Shown: positions 37,715-49,218 of the stretch, piece after piece
Layout of the letters: each line of letters opens with the position of its first letter
How positions within the stretch are numbered: position 1 is the first letter of the stretch
Origin: Allium sativum
Taxonomy: Eukaryota > Streptophyta > Magnoliopsida > Asparagales > Amaryllidaceae
Direction of reading: 5' to 3'
Length of the DNA: 64,000 bases
Assembly (NCBI GenBank): GCA_030737875.1
Contig: CM060920.1
Coordinates: 475,632,861-475,696,860, forward strand
Translations under genes and position numbers: made by a program
The notes under the pieces: generated by a model
Database searches by the model: none
Told to the model about the DNA's origin: nothing
Seen by the model: only the letters and a program-made list of their open reading frames with translations

Positions 37715-38737
37715 TTGGGTTTAATATATTTTTATTATTTCTTTAGTTAGAGCTGTCTTTAATTGATAATTATCGATGCTCCGAGCACAAGAACTCCATT
37801 GGCGATGAAAATTGACACACACTATGTTTTGACGATACGGTCCTAACGAAACAGATTTCGTCGAATTTCGAGTCCATTTTCTCAGAAAACTCTATTTCGG
37901 GCTCAAATGACTGATCGATTCACGACCTATTGTGCACGGCCACATACTAGCTCCAAAAATAACGAAATTTGGAATCTAGCAATAGATTAATATTCCGGAT
38001 TCAAGAAAGTTAGTTTCGTCGAAAACAAAAGTCGTTTGCAAAATGACCATTTTTAAGGGATATATATAATATTAAAAAATATATAAATTCCATAGCGACT
38101 ATTTGAAAATTTAAATTGGTCATAACTTCCAATTTATAAAACGAAATCTGAAATTTTCACATTCGTTAGAAAGATATAATTAAATCGATTCTAATATTTC
38201 TTATTTCATCAAATTCTGATTTATAATGAATTTTATATACACGTTTAAAGTTTAACACTAAAATTTCAAACTACTATGCCATTACGAGCTCGTTTTATAA
38301 TTAATATAAATATATACATTCAAACTTCGTTTTAAATAAATTTTTCGTTGTTAATTCTCAAAATAATTCATTAAAAATATTTTATTTCCATGAAAATAAA
38401 TTTTAAATTGATTTTAAAAATACAGGTTGTTACTGTCAGTAAGAATTGATAAAGATATGCCCCAATTATCAAGGTAATGGTAGTTTGGTTATATTATAAT
38501 TTAATTTTAAGGGGGTCACTTTGTAACATCCTCCCCTCAATAAATTAAACAAAATAAAAAAATGAGTCATGCCTTAACCAATTTCGGCGTGCAACAATGC
38601 CTATGTTTTTTACTAGTTGAAATTGTGAAATGAATATCAAAGGTTTCGTAGAGGAGGGACAACATGAGGCTGTGGTTAATGACTTACATCCATTTGTGGA
38701 TGAAAAAAGAAAAAGATAATTTTAATGAGTATTGTTG

Positions 38738-39282
38738 ATGCCACTCCAAAAATAGTTGGGGGATCATTCTTTTTGTATTTTTGAAAATTTACCGAGGGGA
38801 GGATCTTTTAACATAGCGCCCCTTAACAATTTATAAAATATAGATCAAAATGCGCTTATTATTTTACCTTAATTACATTTTATTGTTCGTTAAACCCTAA
38901 TCGTTTTCTTCTTCTCAGAGTAAACAATTAATCACTTTTTTCCTAAAGGAACCAGTTTCTAACAAAATTTCTAATTTTGAAAAAGAAGACAACATGATTT
39001 TTACTCAAAAAAGCGAACGACATGTTGAATTTGTTGAAAAAATCACCGAAAAGATAACAATTTACAGGAAAAACGATGTCTCGTTCATCTATTTTCAGCA
39101 TATTATTTCCAAACTTTGTACTGAATTTTAGTATGTTCTTGTCGATTTTTACCGTGTTTTGTGTATGGTAAAATCGAGTTTATATGTTTATTTTTCCATT
39201 GTGTTTGGCCCTTCCTTAATAACTTAATTTTTAATAGAGTGAAAATAAAATATGACCCCCTTATCTGTTTTTGGAGTGGCAT
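38738..39282. mobile_element. MITE with ATGCCACTCCAAAAA ends
   Basis: ATGCCACTCCAAAAATAG at the left and its near-exact inverse at the right (39260-39282) flank about 500 bases of AT-rich, non-coding sequence. Similarity between the ends may extend several bases further out. No transposase is encoded. A clear target duplication was not found. Confidence 0.6.
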
Positions 39283-39412
39283 TAAAAATATTCATTTTAA
39301 TTCGAGAATCACGATGCTATTTTGATTTCTTTCTTTTCATAATTTTCTATGTGTTCGAACTTTCTATTGGTTCAAGATATTGGGATGGAAGAACAATTAG
39401 CGGGTCGTAATA

Positions 39413-39856
39413 CCCAACGTAGTGGTGAGCAATATTCGATTCAAACTGACCAAACCGGTTCATTTCGGTCGGTTCGGTTCGGTTTTAAAACTAAATCAGT
39501 TTGAATTGAGTTTGTATTTTTTTTTTTGTTATCAGTTTAACCGAAATTTTAATTTATTATCTAATTTTTCGGTATTGTGCTATGGAATTTGTTGAAAATA
39601 GATCAAATCTTATCATAAACATAAAATTTGCTGTATAAAATTTCTCCTAACATCAATTTTTGTTTTAGTTTGAGTGAATCCATCATTTGAACAGTAATAC
39701 ATCATTTAAGTTCGGTTAAATCGGTTACCGAACGAATTAACCGAAATTAATTTGGCTCGTTTCGGTTCGGTTTGAAAAAAAAATCGATTTTAATTTGTTT
39801 GAGTTGTTTTACGTCCAAACCAACCAGACCCATCGAACACTCACCCCTACCCAGCG
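39413..39856. mobile_element. hAT-like MITE
   Basis: The element at 39420-39849 begins TAGTGGTGAGC and ends ..TCACCCCTA (inverse TAGGGGTGA). It is flanked by CCCAACG and CCCAGCG, a 6-of-7 match where hAT elements usually leave 8 bases. The interior is dominated by TTCGGTTCGGTT-like repeats in both orientations. It carries no coding sequence. Confidence 0.6.
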
Positions 39857-40597
39857 TCATTCTAATTTGTGTTCTAATTAAGAATGTACGGATAAAGACG
39901 AGAAGTCTTGGAATGGCGGATGAAACCAAGGGTCACGCGTCTACAAAATTTACTGTTCGACTGCTCTACGGAAGCAAAAGGGAAAGATTTTAGGCTCCAT
40001 CTATTGACACCCCACAGTTTGCTCTTCCCACCCGGTAATTTTAGAAAACAATCTCCACTGAAGCAGGAGGTAAAGATTTTAGGTGTACATTAGAAGCCGT
40101 TTGGGCATTGGAGCGAAGAAGAAGTGCTTTGAAGACAATTTTGAAGAAAAAGAGAATAACAAGGCCATATATATTGATGGAAATGGCAGTTTTATCGTCG
40201 ATCCCCTCGAAAATAGCTTTGCTGCATGTCAGCAAGCATTGAATTTTTTTTAATAAAAAGAAGAAGAAAAAAAAAGAAGGAAAAATTTGGAACTGGACAA
40301 TCATCGAGGTCGAAGTCCAAATAGAGAAAGAGACAGGGATAAGAAAAGAGAAAGTCACATATACAGGTTTCTCAGCATCTTAACCAATTGCTTTATTTGA
40401 AATTCGCAAGTTCCCACTCTAATCACATGTATACCGTGGTCAAAATGTTAGGTGCATTAAGCACCCACAACTAATTGCCGCCACATTACTACTTGAGGTC
40501 AATTTACAAATGAGTCATTTTTAAGTCTTTGATATGGAATCATACGTTGCACCCAGTTAACACTGCAGCAACTTATCATTACTGCTTTGGTATTTAA

Positions 40598-43404
40598 CTA
40601 GTGTGTAACCCGTGCATTGCACACGATAATATTATAAACTATATATTTTAAAGTTTTAATGTTAAAATCGAAACTTTATTGTACAGCATACAATGAATCC
40701 AACAAAGTAGATATATAATATAAATTATTATTTTTGTTATCGTTTATATATAGTATGTGTTATGTAACTTATATTTCTTTGAATTAAATAATTTTATTGT
40801 CCTCACTACTATGAGAAAGTATTCTTGTTGAAATTGACATATTATGATCATTTTTTTGGCAAGGCAATTGTGATCACTTTAGATGAATTAACAAATATTA
40901 TTTAACTTTTTTCTTTTATATATGTTAAATTTGGAAGGCAAGAAGTTATAGCGTCCTTTTGTAAACGTATGTAGAGCAAAAATAATGTTTTTAATTTTAG
41001 AAACTATTATCCCAAAGTGAACTAAAATTATGCATAAACTGTAGCGTCAAAGTTAAACAGTAAAATTAAATTGTAAGCTTAATTTGTGTTCACATTTAAG
41101 TATCACTTAGTGTTAAAATTCCTTAAACAAAAGATACCTCGGAATGCTTTCATATTTTTGTTACCGTCTCACTTGTAGCTTGCACGACATATAACATAGT
41201 CGCATATGCTCACTTGTTACTTGTGTGTATACAAGGCGCCAACAAAAATTTACAGATAATTATCAAGGGATCCATGAAAAGATGGCTCAGGCAAAGAAAA
41301 AACAGTTTTTAATGCTTTTTTTTTTTTTACAAAGAACTACTTGAATTATAAACCTTTTCAATGCAATGAAACGCATATGCTATTTACCCGAGCATCCTTC
41401 CAATATAATAGTGAGAGTTTAAATTCAAATTCTAGAAATGAAATACATAATATTGCAAATGACATTTGAGAACTGTGAAGGAGTGCAAAACCAAGATACA
41501 AAGATAAGGATGTATTTCCCTACTATAAAATGAAGACAAAAACATATACCTAAAGAAATAAAGTTGCATGAGAAGCTCACCTAATGTGAAGGGTTGAGGG
41601 CAAAGTAAACTGTAAGAACAATTGATAGGAATAAAAAATTAGTACACATCAACATTATGTCGGTTTAATTTACATTATAGAAGTATTCAGGTTCATACAT
41701 AGAACTAATGATATTTGTTTAATTTCAAAATTGTATAAGCTTACATTTGAGTGTTGAATGCATCTATCTCAACTAAAGAGGAGCTAATTACTATCAAATC
41801 AACATGCCAAAAATCAAGTCATCTGAATAATTAACAATTAAAAAATGTATGTTCTATTCAGACCAAAACTGCATGTATCATGCAAAAAAATACCATGGCC
41901 TAATGCAATATGGCCATTGCCCATCCAGCTGCATCAAAGTTCACGTTACCTGAAACATGAACGAATGAAATATTAACAAAATTATTGTACATATTCATAG
42001 TCATATAATCAAATAAAATAATAATCATAGATTTAAACTCAATTAATAAATCTTCGTATATATTTAAGAAAAAGCTTTATTTTCTTTTTGGGCAATTATG
42101 TTCTCTTAGGAAGCAATATAATTAATTGGAAGACTTCTAAAAAAATCATGAAATGTACAATGGAAATTACATATCTAAGTATGGCATGATTTCTCGTATT
42201 TTAAATAGTTTTCGAGTGTAATCTAAAGTAATCTGCTATAAATAAAAAATACCGATGAAGAAACATTTAAAGTAATCAGAAGTAGACCTACTAATTTATC
42301 ATTAAAGTAATTTTACATGTAGGTGATAAGGTATCAGAAGCTCTAGCCATGTACTACTAAGTTTCAGGACGCAACATAATTACTGGCAGCATATAAAGTA
42401 ATCAAAAGCTATATATGTACTTGTTCGAAATATAATAGGTAGTAGAAGCAGTGGACAATGATAAATTTATGTGACTACAGTGTCCAAAAGCTTCAATGAA
42501 GGTAGTGTCTCCTACTATGACAGCAGGCATGGTAGAAATTCCTACTTATGGTAACATGAAATAAGGCTACAGAAAATAATATACACTGGCATAAACAAAA
42601 CTAAAACACATACCAATTTTAATTACCAATAATTCAACTTATGTCATACAACACAGTAAAGGATCAGAGTTGATTAAACAAAGAACTAAATTAGTAGATT
42701 AGATTATAAACAAAAAGGGGAAAAACTTTTAATACCGCTCACAGTGAATGAAATTTGTATGAATATGATTCTAACGGGAAATCAAGGACAGTGAATCAAA
42801 TTTGACATGTCTTCTGGAGAGGAATATGACTCCGACGGGATGAAGATGGTAGTAGGAGGGAGTGAATATGACGAAAGAGAGGCACACAGTGAAGTCTAGG
42901 GAGGAAGTTCTTACGTAGGTTGGGCCGAAATGGAGAAAGAAGAAAAGCGGAAGAAAGCAAATCTGCGATTGTCAGGAAAACGCTAAATTGAGGGTTGGAA
43001 GATATTCGGCAGGGATGATTGAAACGGAGAAAAAAGAGAGAAGCGAGAGTAGCGGCAATCACCGCCTATTTGAAGAGTCACCGATTCCATGATTGAAATT
43101 ACGTTTAGAGGGGAAAAAAGCTTAGATGGAGAGATCGTATGAAGGAAGGGAGTAGCTGCGTACAAAGATAAAGGAAATTAGGCTTTTCCTGAAATATGGT
43201 GTTAAATTTTAAATTAATATGTTCGAGTTTTAAGCTGAATAGAGATAAATAGAGATTTATATTGTTATATTACTTTGATTTAATAAAAGTATCTTTCGAG
43301 TTTTAAGGAGAACTGAGAGAAATGAGAGAATTAAGGGCAATTGAGATAACTGAAAGAATTAAGGAGAGAGCTAGAAATTCTTCTGTTTTACTATTATTTA
43401 GTAG
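40598..43404. mobile_element. 2.8-kb insertion defined by an empty site
   Basis: Copy B (54590-55395) reads continuously across the site (TATTTAA joined to TTTGACAAGCC at 55100/55101), while copy A has 2.8 kb inserted. The insert starts CTAGTGTGTAACCCGTGCA, followed at once by a TGCATTGCAC palindrome, and ends TATTATTTAGTAG. I see no clear target duplication or long inverted ends, which would fit a Helitron-like or damaged DNA element. No coding sequence was recognised. A GA-rich stretch lies at 43290-43375. Confidence 0.5.
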
Positions 43405-43615
43405 ATTTGAGTCAAGCCATTGGTAGAATGAAATGCTTCGCAAAGTTGGACATGATGATCCTGCCAGGTTTCTCCGTACTTGCAGTGTTTAGTGAGAAGT
43501 ATGATGAATCAAACATTGTTTTTTTTAATACAAAAATAGTAATTTGAAATAAATGTCCATGCGCATGCACACATTCTCAATTTTATTTTAATTTCTTCTT
43601 GGAATTGGGCGCGCG

Positions 43616-43636
43616 CACATACATACATACATATAC

Positions 43637-43679
<43 letters not shown>
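43616..43679. repeat. (CATA)n/(TA)n microsatellite
   Basis: CATA units grade into a TA run. It lies near the right edge of dispersed repeat copy A. Confidence 0.9.
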
Positions 43680-43688
<9 letters not shown>

Positions 43689-43845
43689 TAAAAGCCATAA
43701 GCAGTGCAAAACATACTACATGTCAATATAAGACCAGATCAATTCTTCTACCGATATTAAGTGTGCCCTTGTGCCCATCAGATCTTGACTATAGATCAAG
43801 TAATTTAATTGATAAACGAAAACCACCAATTTATTAAAATAATTA

Positions 43846-44333
43846 TGTGATATGTATGATATGTGGCTATGATTTAATGGGTACATGGGGTACACTCAAT
43901 ATGGATACAGAAGAATTGGCCCCATATAAGACTGTAGAACCTGTTATTAAAGCCAGGCACTTTGTATTTTACAATGCTAACCGATTGGACCGATATCCTT
44001 TTCTTTATTCTTGCTATTGGGCTTCTTTTCTTCAGCCAATCTCGTCTATTTCCTATATAAATATGCTTTAGGCATAGAATTTGTATCAGTCATTCAAGTT
44101 AACAACAAAAATGCTACTATGACAAAAAAGTTTTTGTTAAAAAGTACACCAAAGACAAAAAATAGAAGGCTCACCCCTTAAATTACACAAATACCCCCTG
44201 AATTCATTGCTTACCACCCCTGAATTCTGGAATTACCCCTATTTCTTAGTTTTTGACAAAAAAATTTCGGGGTATTCTAGCATATCTCAGTTAACAAATA
44301 TCAATAAAACAAAACATTTACGTTTTGTTAATT
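43846..44333 (+). mobile_element. Putative 5' LTR of the Ty1/copia remnant
   Basis: The right end is set by the primer site at 44334. A TATA box lies at 44052-44062 (CCTATATAAAT). The left boundary, taken at TGTGATATG, is a guess. No matching 3' LTR was found because the element is truncated. Confidence 0.4.
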
Positions 44334-44345
44334 TGGTATCAAAGC
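44334..44345 (+). other. Primer-binding site of the copia remnant
   Basis: TGGTATCAAAGC is one base away from the canonical initiator tRNA-Met primer site. The gag remnant starts about 600 bases downstream on the same strand. Confidence 0.65.
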
Positions 44346-44951
44346 TAACCTACCAAAAGGCATTCTTTTTTCTCTCACCAGAGATTTGGTGATTTTGACT
44401 TCTCCATTTAATCATCATCACATGAGTTCTTTGGGCATCTTCCACATTGTTCATTGAAGTGAGTTTGTTTGGTGTTTTCGAACTCCTCGGATATCTTTCA
44501 TCCTCAAAGTTCGTGGGTGTACCTTTCTCAAAATCTGTGCAGTATCGTTCATCAGTTTTCCATCTCTGTGCCTTATCGTGTGAAATCAGTTTCATCGCAT
44601 CCTTTCCTACAGGCTATACAGTTTCTCCAGTATTATTATGAAATGTGTGGTTGCAAATCTTAGATCTGTTGTGCCTAATGCCTTATCTACAATTGTTTTT
44701 CGACTCAAGAACCGCTTCCAGTGTGTTCTTGATATATCGACAGCAAATCTTGGATCTACCTTGCAACATGGCCAGTGATCTGTTACCTCTGGCAATGCTC
44801 AAAGCAATGCTAGTACGTCATCTGTTACCTCTGGCAACATGGCCAGTGATCCCACTGTACCCATTACCAACCTAATTAAACCAAAAAAAACTAAGTTATT
44901 ACCATACCGTTAGACGAATAAAACTATATTCTACGGGAATATCAAGTAGAA
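44346..44951 (+). other. Leader between primer site and copia gag
   Basis: No coding domain is seen. A short duplication is present: ATCTGTTACCTCTGGCAA and AACATGGCCAGTGATC each occur twice within 44760-44855. Confidence 0.45.
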
Positions 44952-45713
44952 ATGGAATTAAAGGATTACGATCTTCAAGATTACGTTAAAGGGAATGTTT
45001 CAGTACCGCCAATCATAGTCACAGATAAAGATAGCAGTACCATCCCTAACCCAGATTATATCGGATTTCAAAAACAAGATAGCCTCTCATCTTCTTGGCT
45101 GCTTTCTTCTACTAATTCAAATCTTCTATTGCTTGTAGGATGTAATACCTCATATGAAATTTGGTCAGCAGTTGAACAAATATTCAGTTTTCATTCTGCT
45201 ACAAAGGTCATGCATTACAGGGGGAGCTACAAAATTCGAGAAAGGAAGACACACCTATGAGAAATTACCTCAGCAAGATCAAGATTCTTTGTGATAAACT
45301 GAAAGCTGTAGGCCACAAGATTAGTGACACTGAATAGATTCTGCTTATCATGTATGAACTGGATGAAGAATATGAGCCTCTAGTGACTTTCATTGCCACT
45401 TAACAAACTCTCCTAGACTTGCAATTCGTCCACTCAGCCCTACTAGCCCATGAAGGCAGAATAGAGCAAAGAAGAGCATTACAAGCTGGGGATTTCTCTG
45501 CAAAGTATGTTGCTGCAGCAAGAAACATTAAAGTATAGCAAAAGAACACTGGCAGTCAAAATAAACAGGATAGTCAAAATCAAAACCAAAGAGGCAACCA
45601 AACAAAAGGGGTCGGGGAATAGGTAGATGAAACAACAACAACCGTATTAAATGCCAAATTTGTGGAAAAGTTTGGTTACATGACATATAGGTGCTATTTA
45701 AGATTCAACTCAG
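44952..45713 (+). pseudogene. Gag of a Ty1/copia (Ale/Retrofit-like) remnant
   Basis: The frame opening at 44952 contains SWLLSSTNSNLLLLVGC, YEIWSAVEQIF and, after a frameshift near 45255, NYLSKIKILCDKLKAVG. These match the gag (UBN2-type) of Ale/Retrofit copia elements. It ends in a degraded zinc knuckle (CQICGK..RCY) split by a frameshift at about 45660. Stops occur at several places. The gene is interrupted at 45714 by the Mutator-like element and resumes at 52646. Confidence 0.75.
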
Positions 45714-45722
45714 AATATAATG
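45714..45722. repeat. Mutator-type target duplication (left), AATATAATG
   Basis: Nine bases that recur as AATACAATG at 52637-52645 (8 of 9 identical). Confidence 0.85.
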
Positions 45723-45765
45723 GGCTAATTCTATTTCAACCCAATTTTTTAGTTAGCAGCCCCCC
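45723..45765 (+). repeat. Left terminal inverted repeat of the MULE
   Basis: Begins GGCTAATTCTATTTCAACCC and ends in a C-run. A weaker echo (AGTAAGTAGCCCCCCC) lies at 45801-45818. Confidence 0.85.
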
Positions 45766-45844
45766 AAACCAAGACAAAAACCATATACCCCTAAAATTAG
45801 TAAGTAGCCCCCCCATTTTCCAAAGTTACCCCTCCCTTCACATC

Positions 45845-45952
45845 TTTCTCTCTCGTTTTCAGAAAACCACCGCGACTCTATTTCTTTCCCTCGCGTTCTC
45901 TCTTCTCTCTCGCGTTCTCTCTTCTCTCTCGCGTTCGATTTTCTCTCCAGCG
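45845..45952 (+). promoter_or_regulatory. CT-rich leader of the PMD gene
   Basis: Three near-repeats of TCTCTCGCGTTCTCTCTTC lie just upstream of the probable leader intron. Pyrimidine-rich tracts are common in plant promoters and 5' leaders. The transcription start is not defined. Confidence 0.4.
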
Positions 45953-46002
45953 TATTGTTTCCATCATTTGGTCGCAACCATCTCGAATTCAGCAACTAGA
46001 AG

Positions 46003-46428
46003 GTACGGTACATATAAAGTTTAATAATTTAGGGTTTAGTAATTAGGGTTTTGATTTTATAGTTGTGGAGTAAGTGATAGGATTGAAGATTGACTCGTTT
46101 TTGTTGTTTTTTGTGGTATCCGTGAATGGAAATCGAATGATTTTGTTGATGTTTGTGGTGCATTTGAATCTGCAGAATTTGTATTTTTTTTAATTGTTCC
46201 AGGCAACCACGCACTGTAAAAACGTGACAATAGGGTAAACCACGTACAAAACATACGAGGATTACACTTTTTCCACGAGAAGTGAAAACGAGGAATGGTT
46301 TCAAACCACGTAGTGGCTGTACGTGGTTTGTGTACGTACCACGTATGACTACGGTGTGGGGACTGTAATTTTGAAAAAAAAAATTAGACGATGACTTTAA
46401 CTAACCCAATCTATTTGTAAATTTATAG
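46003..46428 (+). other. Probable 5' leader intron of the PMD gene
   Basis: A donor-like AG|GTACGG at 46003 pairs with the acceptor TTTATAG that ends directly before the start codon at 46429. It contains the first CCACGT/ACGTGG cluster. The donor is inferred, without transcript support. Confidence 0.45.
46205..46346. repeat. CCACGT/ACGTGG motif cluster 1
   Basis: About seven CCACG/CGTGG-type sites lie in 140 bases, in both orientations. They include CTGTAAAAACGTG at 46214-46226, which is shared with cluster 2. The cluster lies in the putative leader intron of the PMD gene. Confidence 0.7.
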
Positions 46429-48400
46429 ATGCCTCCTCGTAAACCAATGACTGCTTCAGAAAGAAGAAGAAGAGCGGGCAAGGCAGCCGAAGGCACAAGT
46501 GGAGACATGAATGTGGGGACCGATGAAGAGCGACACAGTGAAGCTGAGGATCAGTTCAGAATTGTATTAAGGGGAAGTAGCGTCCAACGGCCAGAAGCAG
46601 AAGAACAACACGATGAAGAAGAGGATGAAGAACAACAAAATGAAGAAGAGGGTGATGAAGAAGAAGGTGATGAAGAAGCTTTAAATGAGAAAGGAGGGCC
46701 AAGAAATAATGATGTGATTAGAGAGTTTGATACTCATGTAGCTTCTATGATATGGCTCGATCAGGTACGTGGCTATTATTTATATTAAAGTGAATTATAA
46801 TTATTTCATTTTTATAACTTTCTAATAAATTTATGTAGGACCGAGGACCACTAACATGTGTAAATCATGCTCAAAAGGTAACGGAGTGGAAGATACCGGA
46901 TGATGCTACTAGATTTAAAGCCGTCGTTGAGATGTCATGTTTATATCCTATTGTGAGCACTTGCTACAAGAGCGTCAACAAGAACTTGATATCGGCTTTC
47001 GTGGAGCGATGGTATCCAGAGACTAACACTTTTCATTTGCCATTCGGTGAGATGACAATAACTTTTGATGATGTCGCGTCTCTATTACACATTCCAATTG
47101 AAGGCAGACCGATACAGAGCATGACATATGACAAGGAACAGGCGGTTAGCCTTGTTCACAAGTATCTTGGAATTTCAAAACAAGTAGATAGGATGGAAAT
47201 GAACGACCGGGTTGGTTATAAGCTAAGTTTGTCTGCGTTGCATGGTGTATTTGAAGATGTAAGCGATGAGTGGACCGATCGAGCTATTAGACGTGCCGCT
47301 CGGGCATATTTGTTGTTTTTGCTTGGCAACACGTTGTTTGCGGATAAAAGCAAGACTCATGTGCACATATGCCTTCTAGAACCACTTAAACATTTGGATT
47401 CTGTTAGCACATACTCTTGGGGTTCGGCAGCACTTGCTTTTTTGTACAGGCAGCTTGGATTAGCAACTCGTATGGGCGTGAAACAAATTGCCGGATTTCT
47501 TTGTTTACTTGAGTCGTGGATTTTTGAACATTTTCCTTGCTTCCATCTATCAACAAATCTTTACTATGACAATTTACCACGTGCTGCTCGGTGGAATCCG
47601 TCTATAGATTGTGCCGCTTCACTAGTTGAACTTCGTATATTCCTTGATAACATTCAAGAAGATCAGGTAAATTACTTCATTTCACAAATAACTAATAATT
47701 ATTCATTACATGTAGTAGTAATAATTTTTTATATCTTTGAATAGGTTATCTATGATCCTTATATTTATGCACGACACTATCATCCGTTCCATCCTATATC
47801 TTGGTATAGTGGTTGCATTCTCTGTATGAATGTTGTAGAACCATATCATCCCGACAGAGTACTCAGGCAGTTTGGCAGAGTTCAGAACATTCCCGCGGCA
47901 CCTATTCCTCCTGTAGCAACAAATGCACGCCGTGGTACTACATCTACGACATACACCCGAGTACGATATCAATTCTTGGAAAGTATATGGGAGAATTGGT
48001 ACAATCATGTGATAGCAGAAGGGCGTAGATCAATACCACTACATCAATCCTCCTTGAGTTACACAGATGATTATATGGAGTGGTATAGAGAACACGGTGT
48101 CTTGCGTGTTCACAATCCGCTACACCTACCGGACGATGTTGTGCTTGGAGCTCCACATTTTCAGCCTACCTACAATCAGTTATACTCGGTATGTTTCAAT
48201 TATTTATTTACTTTAGATTTGTTTTCCACGATAATATCCTTGTTTAATTTTTATTTTCTAGCTCCACACTATGTTTAAATTTCAGTTTGATTTATTTTCT
48301 ACAGACCATTCAAGACGTGCATGGGATGTTGAAGGAACCAAACCCTCAAATTGATAATGCTCGGATTGCCGTTGGACGCTACTATAGGCCTCATGTTTAA
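46429..48400 (+). CDS. Plant mobile domain (PMD) protein, MULE-borne
   Basis: Four exons (46429-46764, 46839-47666, 47745-48188, 48305-48400), all with GT-AG borders and phase 0, give a 567-residue protein without stops. It starts MPPRKPMTAS with basic ERRRR. An acidic stretch lies at about residues 57-88, and the plant mobile domain from about residue 140, with ERWYPETNTFHLPFGE at 168-183 followed by ITFDDVASLLHIP. The C-terminal part contains YHPFHPISWY and ends RYYRPHV. PMD proteins occur both as host factors (the MAIN/MAIL group, linked to silencing and genome stability) and inside transposons. Here the gene lies between MULE ends, convergent with the transposase gene, so a role with the element is inferred. 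No catalytic activity can be claimed. Confidence 0.85.
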
Positions 48401-48672
48401 GTGTTGTTTAGTTTAAGTTTGATGAACTTTTATTTTGGACGTGATATGTAATGTAACTTTTATTTAAGTGTTGTTTAAATTTGGATGGACATGTTTGATC
48501 ATGTGATGTATTTTGAAAATAGAATGCTAATGTAATGCCTTTTGGATTGTTTAATTTGATCTAGTGGTTTAATTGTGGTCGATTTTCATATTAATGGTTT
48601 CCAGGTGTTCAGTACACTGTTATGTAATTTTTCATGTTTGACAGTTTTTATTTATTTTTATTTCTGTTACAG

Positions 48673-48992
48673 CCACGCTCTGTAAAAACGTGGTCGGGAA
48701 CAAAACCCCGTAGAGTGTATACGTGGTCAGGAGGTAATCCACGTTTAAGTACTACGTGGTTGGTGGATTACCACGTAGTGATCTTTCGCGGTTTCCTAAC
48801 CAACCGCGCAGAAAGGGTGGACACAATTTTTTTAAAGGATTTCTGGAAGTCCTCTCGCTCTGTAAAAACGTGGTTTCTGCAGTAACCACGTATTGACTAC
48901 ACATGGTGCAATATTTTACCCCGTATACCTTTTACGTGGTTATTCTTCTAACCACGTAAGTCCTCAACGTGGAAGGCTTGCATACCACGTGT
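48673..48992. repeat. CCACGT/ACGTGG motif cluster 2
   Basis: The largest cluster, with about twelve CCACGT or ACGTGG sites in 320 bases. Adjacent opposite-facing pairs can fold together. CTGTAAAAACGTG occurs twice (48680-48692 and 48860-48872). It fills the spacer between the convergent gene ends. Confidence 0.75.
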
Positions 48993-49218
48993 TGTCAGTC
49001 CGTATGTGCCCAGAATTTCAAAAAAAAATATGTCAACCAAACTGTATCAACAAATAACACATATTATATACACAGAACGAAAAATAATAATTAACAACAC
49101 ACTTTCCAATTGCCAAAAAGTGGTTTAATACAATATCCAAAGAACAACCAATTTCCTAATACATTCTCATTTAATTAGACGAACAAAAGTACAACCAATC
49201 AAACGTATGCCAACCAAA

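Larger units (their letters stand above)
32397..38434 (-). mobile_element. Solo LTR, about 6 kb, Ty3/gypsy chromovirus-type
   Basis: GTCAG occurs at 32392-32396 and 38435-38439. Between them TGTCACACTCC (left) and the complement of a TAACAACC-type start (right) form typical ends. A TATA box lies on the minus strand at 37714-37706, and a conserved CAGTC..GACTG hairpin lies near the minus-strand 3' end (32801-32820). No gag, pol, primer site or internal second LTR was found. A solo LTR left by recombination is therefore most likely, though a large non-autonomous element cannot be excluded. The right terminus reads ..ACT instead of ..ACA. Confidence 0.6.
32043..38604. mobile_element. Small inverted-repeat element interrupted by an LTR
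   Basis: ATAGGCATTGTT..AAATTGGTTAAG at 32043-32077 is repeated in inverted orientation at 38572-38604. Without the LTR between 32397 and 38434 and its target duplication, the element would be about 520 bases. No transposase is encoded. A related string (TTGTTATTGACTCTCC) recurs inside at 32177. The ends resemble MULE-type or other MITE termini, but the family is uncertain. Confidence 0.55.
40089..43735 (+). repeat. Dispersed repeat, copy A (interrupted)
   Basis: 40089-40597 plus 43405-43735 aligns with 54590-55395, from GAAGCC..AAGAAGTGCTTTGAA through to GTGCAAAACATACTAC. Both copies contain a degraded coding-like string: GSF-x-x-x-PL-x-NSF and a NHRGRSP..RERDRD segment. Copy A carries a 2.8-kb insertion that is absent from copy B. 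The ancestral sequence is unknown. Confidence 0.65.

Noticed and set aside
42796..43165. Open frames with Phe/Ser/Leu-rich peptides on the minus strand
   Set aside because: No motif, overlapping frames, and located in the 2.8-kb insertion without splice or start context.
40598..43404. Confident Helitron call
   Set aside because: The 5' TC and 3' CTRR with preceding hairpin are not clearly present, so the class is left open.
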